From assembly GCF_900107045.1 (NCBI RefSeq), contig NZ_FNON01000007.1, forward strand, positions 248,001 through 312,000: DNA of 64,000 nucleotides, written 5' to 3'. The notes under the pieces are model-generated. The model saw only the letters and a program-made list of their open reading frames with translations. It had not been told where the DNA came from and did not search any database. Source of the stretch: Amycolatopsis xylanica. Its GTDB lineage: Bacteria > Actinomycetota > Actinomycetes > Mycobacteriales > Pseudonocardiaceae. A program made the translations under genes and the position numbers. Shown piece by piece: positions 17,153 to 26,000 of this stretch; within the stretch, counting starts at the first letter, position 1; each line of letters starts with the position of its first letter.

Positions 17153-18721
17153 CTACACCTGTTGCAGACCGGGCTTGCCCGCCTGGACCACATAGCTGCG
17201 GTCGGTCGCGATGGTCACCTTGCCGATCGCGGGCTCGGTCGTGTCGGACACGGTCACGAAGTCGCCGCGCAGCTGCTCCTGGGTGGCGGTCATCCGGACG
17301 TAACCGCGCTTGCCCCGGCAGTACTTGACGTGCGGGTTGTTCGCGTACCACGCCGCCGACGGGTCCTTGGCGTCGTCGGAGTTGCTGGTGACCGAGGTGG
17401 TGACGAACTCGGAGCCGATGATCGGGTCGCTGTGGTTGAAGTAGTCGCGCCGCAGGTCGGCCGCCCAGTGCCGGTGCACGTCGCCGGTCAGCACGATCGG
17501 GTTGGGCACCTTGCGGTCGACCCAGCCCTTGGCGATTCGGTCACGCGACGCCTCGTAGCCCTGCCACGAGTCGGGGCTCTGGCAGGTCGTCTTGCTGCCG
17601 TCGTCGTCCCGCGTCGCGAAGAACACCTGCTGGCCGAGGATGTCCCAGGTCGCCGGGTGCGTCTCGAACTGCTTGAGCAGCCACGCCTCCTGCGCGGTGC
17701 CGAGGATCGACCTGGCCGGGTCGCGCATGGTCGTGCAGTTCGGGTTGCCGTCAGCGGGGTCGGGCACCTGCGCGTTGCGGTACTGGCGCGTGTCGAGCAG
17801 GTGGAACCGGGCGAGGTTGCCCCAGACGAACTGGCGGTACAGCTTGATGGTCGAGCCGCTCGGCTTGGCGGTCGACCGGATCGGCATGTGCTCGTAGAAC
17901 GCCTGGAAGCCCGCCGCCTTGCGGTCGGCCGACGCGGGCGAGGTGGTGCCGTTCCAGTTGTTCATCACCTCGTGGTCGTCGAACACGACCATCCACGGCG
18001 CCATCGCGTGCGCGGCCTGCAGGTCGGCGTCGGTCTTGTGCTGACCGTGGCGCGCGCGGTAGAGCGCGAGCGTGGTGGCGTCGTCGGGAACGGCCAGCGA
18101 GCGCGGGTTGAGCGCGGAGAGCTTGCGTCCCGACTTCTTCTCGTAGATGTAGTCGCCGAGGAACAGCACCAGCTCGGGGTTGTCGGCGACCATGCCCTTG
18201 TACGCGTGGAACCAGCCCTCCTCCCAGTGCTGGCAGGACGAGAACGCGTACTTCAGCTGGTTGACCGCGGCGCCGGCGGCGGGCGCGGTGCGCGTGCGGC
18301 CCACCGGCGAGATGTAGCCCGCGGTCTTGAAGCGGTAGAAGTACTCCCGCCCCGGCTCCAAGCCCACCGGCTCCACGTGGACGCTGTGCGCCGACGCCTG
18401 GACCGCCGTCACCGTGCCCTTCTGCGCGATCGAGCTGAACGCGGCGTCGTTCGCCATCTCCCATTCGACCGTGTACGAGGCGTTCGGCATGCCGCCGAGG
18501 CCGTCCGGGTTCAGCGGGGCAGGCGCGAGCCGCGTCCACAGCACGACGCTGTCCGGCAGCGGGTCACCCGACGCCACGCCCAGCTGGAACGGGTCGTGGA
18601 TGGCCGGAGCCGCCGCGGTCGTGCGGGCACTGGCCCACGAGGGCAGGGTGGCGGTGAGCCCTGCCGCGCTGACCGCGGCCGCGCCGCCGAGCAGCACGGA
18701 CCGCCGGTTGACCTGACGCAT
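17153..18721 (-). CDS. phoD: Alkaline phosphatase D (PhoD family), Tat-exported
   Basis: A 522-residue calcium/iron-dependent phosphatase-phosphodiesterase that releases phosphate from organic esters or teichoic acid outside the cell. The twin-arginine signal is NRRSVLLGGAAAVSAAG. An N-terminal PhoD_N beta domain (LGVASGDPLPDSVVLWTRL) leads to the metallophosphatase core with FLGDYIYE, VFDDHEVMNNWNG, LTGDVHRHWAADL and QQVFFATRDDDG, which hold the metal ligands. Length is normal. The following SH3 gene lies only 44 nt upstream on the same strand, so co-transcription is possible. Phosphate (Pho box) control is expected for the family but I did not identify a box. Confidence 0.92.
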   Translation of the reverse strand: MRQVNRRSVLLGGAAAVSAAGLTATLPSWASARTTAAAPAIHDPFQLGVASGDPLPDSVVLWTRLAPAPLNPDGLGGMPNASYTVEWEMANDAAFSSIAQKGTVTAVQASAHSVHVEPVGLEPGREYFYRFKTAGYISPVGRTRTAPAAGAAVNQLKYAFSSCQHWEEGWFHAYKGMVADNPELVLFLGDYIYEKKSGRKLSALNPRSLAVPDDATTLALYRARHGQHKTDADLQAAHAMAPWMVVFDDHEVMNNWNGTTSPASADRKAAGFQAFYEHMPIRSTAKPSGSTIKLYRQFVWGNLARFHLLDTRQYRNAQVPDPADGNPNCTTMRDPARSILGTAQEAWLLKQFETHPATWDILGQQVFFATRDDDGSKTTCQSPDSWQGYEASRDRIAKGWVDRKVPNPIVLTGDVHRHWAADLRRDYFNHSDPIIGSEFVTTSVTSNSDDAKDPSAAWYANNPHVKYCRGKRGYVRMTATQEQLRGDFVTVSDTTEPAIGKVTIATDRSYVVQAGKPGLQQV

Positions 18722-18765
18722 GGCCGATTTCCTTTCAAAGAAGAGTATGAAAATTCAAAGAAAAC

Positions 18766-19434
18766 TCAGGCGACGTAGTCGGTGATGCCGCCGCTGCAGG
18801 CTTCGAGCACGGGATTCGTAGCGGAGTAGTTCGCGACGCAGACCTTGTAGTAGACCCAGCCACCCTTGGGCACGTTTATCGCGGTTTCCTTGCTCGTTCC
18901 CGTGCCGCCCGAGTTCCACGCGTAGAACGGGCCCGCTCCGCCTTTCAGCCAGTACGCGACAACGCCGGATTTACCGTCACCGTCGTTGTCATAGACGACG
19001 AATTTGGCACCGGCGGATTTGAAAACACCCTCTGCGGCGCAGGTCCCGGACGAGCATTCGGCTGAGCCCGAACCGACACCGCAGTCCGGCGCGATGCGTT
19101 CGTCGGATCCGGTGTAGACGTACCCATCGGAGATGTAGCCGCCGAGCGCGGGCACGTAGTCCCACAGCGTCGTCTTGCCGAGCGGTCCTTCCACTGAGGA
19201 TCCGATGGTCTGGCAGTCAATGGACACCGTGGCGCCGTTCGCGACCGTGCGCACGGCGGAGGCGTTCGTGCTCGGCGCGCGGCGGACGTTGAGCGGGTCG
19301 CCCGCCGTCTTGACCGTCCCGGTGGCGGCCGTGACGGCGGCGTCCGCGGAGACGACACCAGAGACCAGCAGCGCCAAAACGCTCACGGTCACCGCGGCGA
19401 TTCCGCGAAGCCGCTGAGAAGCTGAAGTTGTCAT
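18766..19434 (-). CDS. Secreted SH3-domain protein of unknown function
   Basis: A 222-residue exported protein with ATG 19434. The signal peptide (about 1-33) ends ADAAV. Residues about 40-115 form a bacterial SH3-like domain: GTVKTAGDPLNVRRAPSTNA, then a cysteine (IDCQT), LWDYVP and GYISDGYVYTG, ending at a second cysteine (APDC). This domain is closely alike to the C-terminal domain of the protein at 22682-23869. The rest, with cysteines in AECSSGTCAAEG and VCVANYS, resembles small secreted actinobacterial proteins with disulfides but no assigned function. It is divergent from the SARP regulator, which may control it. Confidence 0.75.
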   Translation of the reverse strand: MTTSASQRLRGIAAVTVSVLALLVSGVVSADAAVTAATGTVKTAGDPLNVRRAPSTNASAVRTVANGATVSIDCQTIGSSVEGPLGKTTLWDYVPALGGYISDGYVYTGSDERIAPDCGVGSGSAECSSGTCAAEGVFKSAGAKFVVYDNDGDGKSGVVAYWLKGGAGPFYAWNSGGTGTSKETAINVPKGGWVYYKVCVANYSATNPVLEACSGGITDYVA

Positions 19435-19610
19435 AGCGCAGAGAATGGCCAGGTCGCGTACACGTTCCATACAAAGAGGTGACGTCGTTCACTGGGCAAG
19501 AGCCAGCACAGCCGCCAAATGGATCTAGCGGACCTGACAGAAACAGCCCTACTATCCGCAGTTATAGGACGAGCTGGGGCTTGCCCTAACGGATCGCTGG
19601 GGCGGTTTGC
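19435..19610. promoter_or_regulatory. Divergent promoter region between SH3 gene and SARP regulator
   Basis: A 176-bp gap between divergent starts. It must contain both promoters. No direct repeat pair of the usual SARP-box type stood out by eye, so the site is left unassigned. Confidence 0.4.
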
Positions 19611-22541
19611 GTGAAACAGATTTCTTTTCGTATTCTGGGACCACTGGAAGTGGCAGTCGGCGGGCAGGCCATCCCGCTCGGCGGCCCCAAACCTCGTATG
19701 TTGCTGGCCGCGCTCCTGCTTCAACCGGGAGTCGTGGTCTCGACCGATCTGCTGGTCGACGTTCTCTGGCCGGAAGCCGCGCCACGTTCGGCGGCCGCGA
19801 ACATCCGCACCTATGTGCATTCACTGCGCAGGCGGCTCGCCGAGTGCGACGCCGACCTCGCCGAACGGATCCAGAGCCGCGCGTCGGGCTACATCCTGAC
19901 CGCGTCGCCCGACGAGCTCGACCACGTCCAGTTCGACAACCTGGCCACCGCGGCCCAGCAGGCGCTGGAACGCAAGGAACCCGAGAACGCGCTCGCCCAT
20001 CTCGACCGCGCCGACGCGTTGTGGCGCGGCGACGTGCTCGAAGGGCTGGCGCACGACCACACCTGGGACCCGGTCGTCGCGCGGCTCGACGCGTTGCGGC
20101 TCGCCGTGCAGGAGCGGCGGCTGAAGGTCCGGATCCAGCTCGGCCGCTGTGCCGAGGCGATCGTCGAACTGCGCGGGCTGGTCGCGGAACACCCGCTGCG
20201 CGAGGAACTGTGGCAGCAGCTGATCATCGCGCTGCACGCCATCGGCCGCAAAGCCGAGGCGCTGGAGGCCTATCACCAGGCCGAACGGGTGCTGCGCCAG
20301 GAACTCAACGCGCCGCCGGGTCCCCGGCTGCGTGAGATGCGCGCCAAGCTGATGGCCGCGGTGACCGCGAAACCGGTGGCGCAGCGTCCCGTTCAGCGGG
20401 CACCGATCTGCCAGCTGCCGCTGGACCTGCCCGACTTCACCGGCCGCGACGCCGTGGTCGACAAGATGGTCGGGCTGCTGCGTGCCAGGCGGGAAAGCGG
20501 AACCCCGTCCGTCACCGTCCTTTCCGGGGCGCCGGGGGTCGGGAAGTCGACCATCGCGGTGCGGGTGGCCCACACGGTCCGCGACGAGTTCCCCGACGGG
20601 CAGCTGCACATCAACCTGGCGGGCACCTCCTCGACGCCGCGCGCGCCGATGGGCGTGCTGGAGGAACTGCTGCACGCGCTCGGCGTGACCGACGCCGGGA
20701 TGCCCCGCGAGGAACGCGAACGGTCGGCACTGCTGCGGTCGAGGCTCGCGAGCGCGCGGATGTGCGTCATCCTCGACGACGCGGGCAGCGCGGCCCAGGT
20801 GCGCCCGCTGCTGCCGGGCACCGGCGCGTGCTCGGTGCTGGTGACCAGCAGGGTGCGGATGCCGGATCTGGCCGTCGCGACCGCCGTCGACGTTGACCTG
20901 CTGCCGCACGAGGAGGCCGCGAAACTGCTCGCCGGGATCATCGGCGAGCACCGGATGGCCGCCGAGCCGGACAGCGCGGCCGACATCCTGCGGCACTGCG
21001 GGTATCTGCCGCTGGCGATCCGGGTGGTCGGCGCGAAGCTCACGCATCGCACCGGCTGGACGCTCCGGATGCTGGCGAGCCGCCTGCGCGACGAGCGGCG
21101 GCGGCTCGACGAACTGCGCGTCGGCGATCTCGCCGTCCGCGCGAGTGTCACCTTGAGCTACGACCTGCTGCCCCCGGACGCCGCGCGGGCGTTCCGCGGG
21201 CTCGGCGCGCTGGGCCCGGTCACGTTCCCCGGCTGGGTGGTCGCCGCGCTGCTGGGCCATGACGAGGCCGACGACGTGCTCGACACGCTCGTCGACGCGC
21301 ATCTGGTCGCGCTGGTCGGTTCCGACGGCACGGGCCAGCCGCGGTACCGGATGCACGACCTGTTGCGCTGCTACGCCGTCGACCAAGGTTCCGAGGAGGA
21401 GAACCGGCCGGCGGTGCGGCGAGTGCTGCGGGCGTATCTGGGCATGGCCGTCGAAGCCGCGCAGCGGATGCCGATCCATTTCTTCGGCGTCTTCCGCACG
21501 GACGACCACGCCCCGGGTCCGCTGCCGCGCGACGCCGACTACCTGCTCTCCGACCCGACCGCGTGGCTCGAAGGCGAGCGGCACACCGGCGTCGCGGCCA
21601 TCGCGCTCGCGGCCGAGCACGGGTTCGACGACCTGGCGTGGCGCCTGGCGGTCGCGTTCACCCCGTATTTCGACCTGCGCGGGCACCAAGACGACTGGCG
21701 GCACACGCACACGGTCGCGCTGGCGGCGGCGCGGCGGGCTGGCTCGGTGACCGGGCAGGCGATCGTGCTGCGCAATCTCGGCCAGCTGGACCTGTACCTG
21801 GACGCCTACGCCGACTCGCTGAAGTCGTTCGAGGAGTCGCTGCGGCTGTTCGACGAGGCGGGCTTCGAACTCGGGGCGGCGATCGCGCAGGCGGGCGTCG
21901 GCACGGTGATGCGCATTCGCGGCGACGAGTCGGCGCTGGCGCTTTCGCAGGCGGCGCTGGCACGTTTTCTGGCCGTGGGCGACAAGCACGGTGAGGCGGT
22001 CATCCGCATCTCGATCGGGATGATCTGGCTGAAGAAGGGCTGCTACGCCACGGCGGGCCGCTGGTTCGACGACGCGCTCGAGCTGTCGGCCGAGATCGGC
22101 GACCGGCACCGCGAGGCGCACGCGTTGAAGCGCGTCGCGATGCTGCACCAGCACCGAGGCAACCTCGCCGCGGCGCGTGAGCTGATGCAGCGGGCGATCG
22201 CGATCTTCGACGAGCTCGACGACGACCACTGCGTCGGCTACGCCAACCAGAGCCTCGGCGAGCTGTGCCTGGCCAGCGGCGATCTGGCGCACGCGCAGCT
22301 GCTGCTGGTGAACTCGCTGAGCGTGCACCGGCGCAATGGCGACCGCCGCTCGGAGGCCGAGGTCTCGGAGCTGCTCGGCGAGCTGCACCAGGCGTTGAGC
22401 CAGCCGGAACGGGCTCGCAGCTACGCCGAGCGCGCGTTGGAGATCTGGCGCGAGCTGTCCGCCCGCCCACAGGAGTCGGCGCTGGCCGTACGCCTGCAGG
22501 AGGCGGCCGAGTCCACCTACGGAGTCGTCGCCACCGCCTGA
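19611..22541 (+). CDS. SARP/AfsR-type regulator: BTAD + NB-ARC + TPR
   Basis: A 976-residue regulator starting at GTG 19611. Residues 1-95 are an OmpR-like winged helix (FRILGPLEVAVGGQAIPLGG, DVLWPEAAPRSAAANIRTYV). Residues 95-245 are the bacterial transcriptional activator domain. An NB-ARC/STAND ATPase follows with Walker A GAPGVGKST near residue 306, Walker B VCVILDDAG and the GLPLAI-like LPLAIRVVGA motif. From about 700 to the end are tetratricopeptide repeats. AfsR/DnrI proteins activate secondary-metabolite or developmental genes. No biosynthetic cluster adjoins it; the neighbours on both sides encode related secreted SH3 proteins, which are the most likely targets. Confidence 0.93.
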   Translation: MKQISFRILGPLEVAVGGQAIPLGGPKPRMLLAALLLQPGVVVSTDLLVDVLWPEAAPRSAAANIRTYVHSLRRRLAECDADLAERIQSRASGYILTASPDELDHVQFDNLATAAQQALERKEPENALAHLDRADALWRGDVLEGLAHDHTWDPVVARLDALRLAVQERRLKVRIQLGRCAEAIVELRGLVAEHPLREELWQQLIIALHAIGRKAEALEAYHQAERVLRQELNAPPGPRLREMRAKLMAAVTAKPVAQRPVQRAPICQLPLDLPDFTGRDAVVDKMVGLLRARRESGTPSVTVLSGAPGVGKSTIAVRVAHTVRDEFPDGQLHINLAGTSSTPRAPMGVLEELLHALGVTDAGMPREERERSALLRSRLASARMCVILDDAGSAAQVRPLLPGTGACSVLVTSRVRMPDLAVATAVDVDLLPHEEAAKLLAGIIGEHRMAAEPDSAADILRHCGYLPLAIRVVGAKLTHRTGWTLRMLASRLRDERRRLDELRVGDLAVRASVTLSYDLLPPDAARAFRGLGALGPVTFPGWVVAALLGHDEADDVLDTLVDAHLVALVGSDGTGQPRYRMHDLLRCYAVDQGSEEENRPAVRRVLRAYLGMAVEAAQRMPIHFFGVFRTDDHAPGPLPRDADYLLSDPTAWLEGERHTGVAAIALAAEHGFDDLAWRLAVAFTPYFDLRGHQDDWRHTHTVALAAARRAGSVTGQAIVLRNLGQLDLYLDAYADSLKSFEESLRLFDEAGFELGAAIAQAGVGTVMRIRGDESALALSQAALARFLAVGDKHGEAVIRISIGMIWLKKGCYATAGRWFDDALELSAEIGDRHREAHALKRVAMLHQHRGNLAAARELMQRAIAIFDELDDDHCVGYANQSLGELCLASGDLAHAQLLLVNSLSVHRRNGDRRSEAEVSELLGELHQALSQPERARSYAERALEIWRELSARPQESALAVRLQEAAESTYGVVATA

Positions 22542-22548
22542 TGGTCGT

Positions 22549-22597
22549 GCGATAAAGCGGGCTTTATCCCGGACCGGGATAAAGCCCGCTTTATCCC
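22549..22597. repeat. Inverted pair of GGGATAAAG elements
   Basis: Two copies of a 22-nt near-palindrome that differs only at its GGG/CCC centre, one in each orientation (22549-22570 and 22576-22597), just after the SARP stop codon. The pair can fold into a large hairpin and probably ends the transcript. Confidence 0.85.
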
Positions 22598-22681
22598 GGG
22601 TGGGGCTTCTTGTATCGATCGTGTACGCGCCCTCGCAACACTTCAGCCACAACCTGAAGTGTTCCGAAGGGAGACCCGGCG

Positions 22682-23869
22682 ATGGTCCGGATCAAGCAGC
22701 GTCGCGTGTGGGCGGCGCTTTTGGCTGTGGGGGCCGTGACCTCACTGGCCGCCACCCCGGCGCAGGCCGCGAACAACGCGTGGAGCGCCGATCTGTCCAC
22801 CGTGGACGGTAATGACGTCAACGTCGCCTACGCCGGCGGCGCACTGTCCATTCAGGACACGAAGAGCGAGAGAAAGCCCGGCGAGGGCGCGCAGGGTTAC
22901 CTGTTCATCGGCGAGCACCAGCTGGCCAAGCCCGCGAACCGGGTCACCGCGCAGGTCGCGGGCGCGAACGCCGAGGTCGACGTGCGCGGCAAGCTCGGCG
23001 CCGAGGACTGGACCGAGTGGACCCCGGCGGGCACCACGCTGCCGCAGACCGTTTCCTCGGTCGAGGTGCGCGTCTCGCTGCGCGGCGCCGACGCGAAGGT
23101 GCGCGACGTGAAGCTGAGCGCCGACCAGGCGCCGCAGGTCAGCTCGATGGCGGCCGCCGCGGCTTCGCCCGGCCTGACCTACAAGATCTACGCGACCCGC
23201 GAAGGCCTGACCGGCGGCACCACCGCCAACGGCCACGTGATCACCAGCCGCGACCACTTCGTCGCGCTGCCGTCCGGGAAGCCCTTGTCCCCCAAGGGAA
23301 CCGGCAACTACAGCGTGCGCGTCTGCCTGACCGACAACAGCCGCTGCGAGTACGCGCCGGTGTGGGACGTCGGCCCGTGGAACGAGCGTGACGACTACTG
23401 GAACCCGTCGTCGGTGCGCTCGATGTGGAAGGACCTGCCGCAGGGCAAGCCCGAGGCGTACGCCGCGAACAAGGAAGGCTACAACGGCGGCAAGGACGAC
23501 CGCGGCCGCCGCGTGCCCAACCCGGCTGGCATCGACCTGGCCGACGGCGTGTTCTGGGACGGGCTGAAGATGTCCGACAACGGCTACGTCAACGTCACCT
23601 ACCTGTGGACCGGCTCCGGCCCGACCGGCGTCGTCACCACCGCCGGCGACCCGATGAACGTCCGCGGCAGCGCGAGCACCTCCGGCGCGGTCAAGGGTTT
23701 CGCGGCGAACTACGCCAAGGTGAACATCGAGTGCTACGTCGAGGGCGAGACCGTCACCGGGCACTTCGGCACCAGCAACATCTGGGACCGCATCGGTCCG
23801 GGGCACTACGTCTCCGACACCTACCTCAAGACCGGCTCGGACCTCCCGGTGGCGCCGAAATGCGCGTGA
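22682..23869 (+). CDS. Secreted protein with C-terminal SH3 domain, unknown function
   Basis: A 395-residue exported protein. The signal peptide ends PAQAAN. Residues about 30-155 form a beta-rich region (AWSADLSTVDGNDVNVAYAG; Leu/Val strands) resembling a binding module. Residues about 165-310 are a conserved actinobacterial block (RDHFVALPSGKPLSPKGTGN, VWDVGPWNERDDYWN, and PNPAGIDLADGVFWDGLKM), which resembles domains found in some secreted peptidoglycan-related proteins. Residues 315-395 repeat the SH3 domain of the protein at 18766-19434. Function is unassigned; cell-wall binding is a reasonable inference. Its stop codon overlaps the start of the lectin gene by 10 nt. Confidence 0.78.
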   Translation: MVRIKQRRVWAALLAVGAVTSLAATPAQAANNAWSADLSTVDGNDVNVAYAGGALSIQDTKSERKPGEGAQGYLFIGEHQLAKPANRVTAQVAGANAEVDVRGKLGAEDWTEWTPAGTTLPQTVSSVEVRVSLRGADAKVRDVKLSADQAPQVSSMAAAAASPGLTYKIYATREGLTGGTTANGHVITSRDHFVALPSGKPLSPKGTGNYSVRVCLTDNSRCEYAPVWDVGPWNERDDYWNPSSVRSMWKDLPQGKPEAYAANKEGYNGGKDDRGRRVPNPAGIDLADGVFWDGLKMSDNGYVNVTYLWTGSGPTGVVTTAGDPMNVRGSASTSGAVKGFAANYAKVNIECYVEGETVTGHFGTSNIWDRIGPGHYVSDTYLKTGSDLPVAPKCA

Positions 23870-24354
23870 GCCTGCTGCTGGCGGCGACCGGGGTCGCCAT
23901 GGCCACACTGTCCACTGTGGCCGGAGCGTCGACCGAAGCCGCCCAACCGCTGACCAACCTGAAGGCCTCGGACCAGGGCATGGCGTACTGCCTCGCGGTG
24001 GAGAACAACAGCGTCGCCGAAGGCGCGAAGGTCGTTCTCTGGTCGTGCAGCCTGGAATCGGCCCAGAACTGGACCTACACCTCCGCCTACCAGTACAAGA
24101 ACGCCAAGAGCGGCAAGTGCCTCTCGACGGCGGGCGGGGCGACGGCCAACGGCACCAAGCTGATCCAGGCCACCTGCGGTGGCGGTCCGGAGCAGAAGTG
24201 GGAGAAGTCCCCGCCGAACGGCTCCTGGTACGCGCTGGAGAACGTCAAGAGCGGCCGGGTGCTCTCGCTGGCCAACAATGGCGCCATCACCAACGGCACC
24301 CCGGCGATCCTCTGGGCCTACAACGGCGGCCACGAGCAGAAGTGGTCGCAGTAG
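23860..24354 (+). CDS. Secreted ricin B-type lectin-domain protein
   Basis: A 164-residue exported protein. ATG 23860 lies inside the end of the upstream gene, giving a 10-nt overlap and probable translational coupling. A signal peptide (1-25, ending VAGAST) is followed by one ricin-type beta-trefoil: three QxW-type repeats at QNWTY, QKWEK and QKWSQ, with CLAV, CLSTAGGATANG and VLSLANNGAITNG strands. Such lectins bind galactose or other plant and microbial glycans. It is likely made with the SH3 protein as a secreted pair. A strong terminator follows the gene. Confidence 0.85.
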   Translation: MRVSLLLAATGVAMATLSTVAGASTEAAQPLTNLKASDQGMAYCLAVENNSVAEGAKVVLWSCSLESAQNWTYTSAYQYKNAKSGKCLSTAGGATANGTKLIQATCGGGPEQKWEKSPPNGSWYALENVKSGRVLSLANNGAITNGTPAILWAYNGGHEQKWSQ

Positions 24355-24364
24355 TTCACCGGTG

Positions 24365-24398
24365 AAACCCCGGCGGATCGCCCGATCCGCCGGGGTTT
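24365..24398 (+). terminator. Rho-independent terminator of the SH3-lectin operon
   Basis: Perfect 16-bp arms starting AAACCCCGGCGGATCG with a 2-nt loop, ending in TTTTC; it starts 10 nt after the lectin stop codon. Confidence 0.88.
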
Positions 24399-24482
24399 TC
24401 GCACTTTCGGGCAGACCGGTCCGCCCGCTTGACCGCACCGGCGGATATCAAGTACCGGCCACCGGCAGCGAGACTGGACGGC

Positions 24483-25880
24483 ATGACTTCACTCGACATC
24501 CAGAGCGTTGACTCGCTGCGCGCCGCACTGACCGGGGTCGCCATCGTGGCGGGCGACGAGGGCTACGACGAGGCCCGGCGCGTCTGGAACGGCGAGATCG
24601 ACCGCCACCCCGCCGTCATCGCCCGCTGCGCGAGCGCCGAGGACGTCGCCGCGAGCCTGGCGTTCGCGCGGGAACGGGGACTGGACGTCACCGTGCGCGG
24701 CGGCGGGCACAACCTGAGCGGGGCAGCTGTGCAGGACGGCGCGCTGATGATCGACCTGAGCGGGCTGCGCGCCATCGACATCAACCCCGGCGCGCGGACC
24801 GCACGGGTCGGCGGCGGCGCCACCTGGGCGGAGCTGGACGCGGCCGCGCAGGCGCACGGGCTCGCGACGCCGGGCGGCACGGTGAGCGACACCGGTATCG
24901 GCGGGCTCACCCTCGGCGGCGGGTTCGGCTGGCTGACGCCGCGGCACGGGCTGTCGATCGACAACCTGCTCTCAGCCGAGATCGTGCTCGCCTCCGGCCA
25001 GGTGCTCGACGTGTCCGAGGACGACCACTCCGAGCTGTTCTGGGCGATCAGGGGTGGCGGCGGCAACTTCGGCGTGGTCACCGAGTTCCGGTTCCGGCTG
25101 CACCCGGTCGGCCCGCTGGTCCAGCTCGGGATGTTCTTCTGGAGCGTCGAGCACGGCACCGAGGCGCTGCGCTTCGCGCGGGACGTGCTCGCCGGGCTGC
25201 CCGGCGGGATGGGCGCGATGATGGTCGGGTTCAACGCGCCGCCGGCGCCGTTCGTGCCAGAGGAGTACCACCTGAAGCCCGGGTACGCGCTGACCATTGT
25301 GGACTTCGACGGCGACAAGCTCGACGGTGTCGCCGCGAAGATCCGCGAGGGGCTGCCAGCCCAGTTCGAGATGGTCAGCCCGATTCCGTACGCCGAGCTG
25401 CAGAAGATGCTCGACGCCGCGATCCCGCCGCATTCGCTGTCCTACGAGAAGTCGGTCTATGTCGAAGAACTGACCGACGAGCTGATCGACGTGATCACCC
25501 GGTATCTGCCGCGGAAATCGTCGCCGATGTCACTGATGCCCATTTTCCCGATGAACGGTGCATATTCGGCGGTGCCGGAGGAAGCGACGGCATTCGGCGG
25601 TACCCGGCGGCCCGGTTTCACGCTCGGGATGGCCGCGGGCGCGCCGAACCGGGAGTTGTTCGAGGCCGACCGCGCCTGGGTGCGCGCGTTCTGGGAGGCG
25701 CTCGTGCCGCACTCCAGCAACTACGGTGGCTACGTGAACTTCATGTCGGAGTTCGAAAACGACCGCGTGCGCGCGTCGTACGGCCCGGCGAAGTACGAGC
25801 GGCTGTCCCGGATCAAGGCGGTTTACGACCCGGAGAACGTGTTCCACCACAACGCGAACATCAAGCCGGCGCAGATATGA
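24483..25880 (+). CDS. FAD-binding oxidoreductase, berberine-bridge (BBE) type
   Basis: A 465-residue flavoenzyme starting at ATG 24483. The FAD_binding_4 (PP-loop) domain has VTVRGGGHNLSGAAV, whose histidine is the covalent 8-alpha-FAD ligand in the family, followed by TPGGTVSDTGIGGLTLGGGF. The second covalent site is absent: the cysteine found in bicovalent members is replaced in HGLSIDNL, so the flavin should be mono-covalent. The C-terminal BBE motif is the ending YDPENVFHHNANI. Such enzymes oxidise sugars or secondary metabolites. No transporter or biosynthetic partner is adjacent. No export signal is seen. Confidence 0.9.
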   Translation: MTSLDIQSVDSLRAALTGVAIVAGDEGYDEARRVWNGEIDRHPAVIARCASAEDVAASLAFARERGLDVTVRGGGHNLSGAAVQDGALMIDLSGLRAIDINPGARTARVGGGATWAELDAAAQAHGLATPGGTVSDTGIGGLTLGGGFGWLTPRHGLSIDNLLSAEIVLASGQVLDVSEDDHSELFWAIRGGGGNFGVVTEFRFRLHPVGPLVQLGMFFWSVEHGTEALRFARDVLAGLPGGMGAMMVGFNAPPAPFVPEEYHLKPGYALTIVDFDGDKLDGVAAKIREGLPAQFEMVSPIPYAELQKMLDAAIPPHSLSYEKSVYVEELTDELIDVITRYLPRKSSPMSLMPIFPMNGAYSAVPEEATAFGGTRRPGFTLGMAAGAPNRELFEADRAWVRAFWEALVPHSSNYGGYVNFMSEFENDRVRASYGPAKYERLSRIKAVYDPENVFHHNANIKPAQI

Positions 25881-26000
25881 ACTGAGCTGATGAATTCACA
25901 ACCATGAACACCGGCGTTCGTGGGTGTACAAGCACATTGCCGTTGTGTAAAACTGCCTCGGGGCCCCCGGTTGCATTCTTCCCCCCGAGGATGGCGAACA

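Noticed and set aside
19821..22652. A 943-codon minus-strand open frame
   Set aside because: It lies wholly opposite the SARP regulator, has a repetitive Arg/Gln/His/Ala composition, and no recognisable fold.
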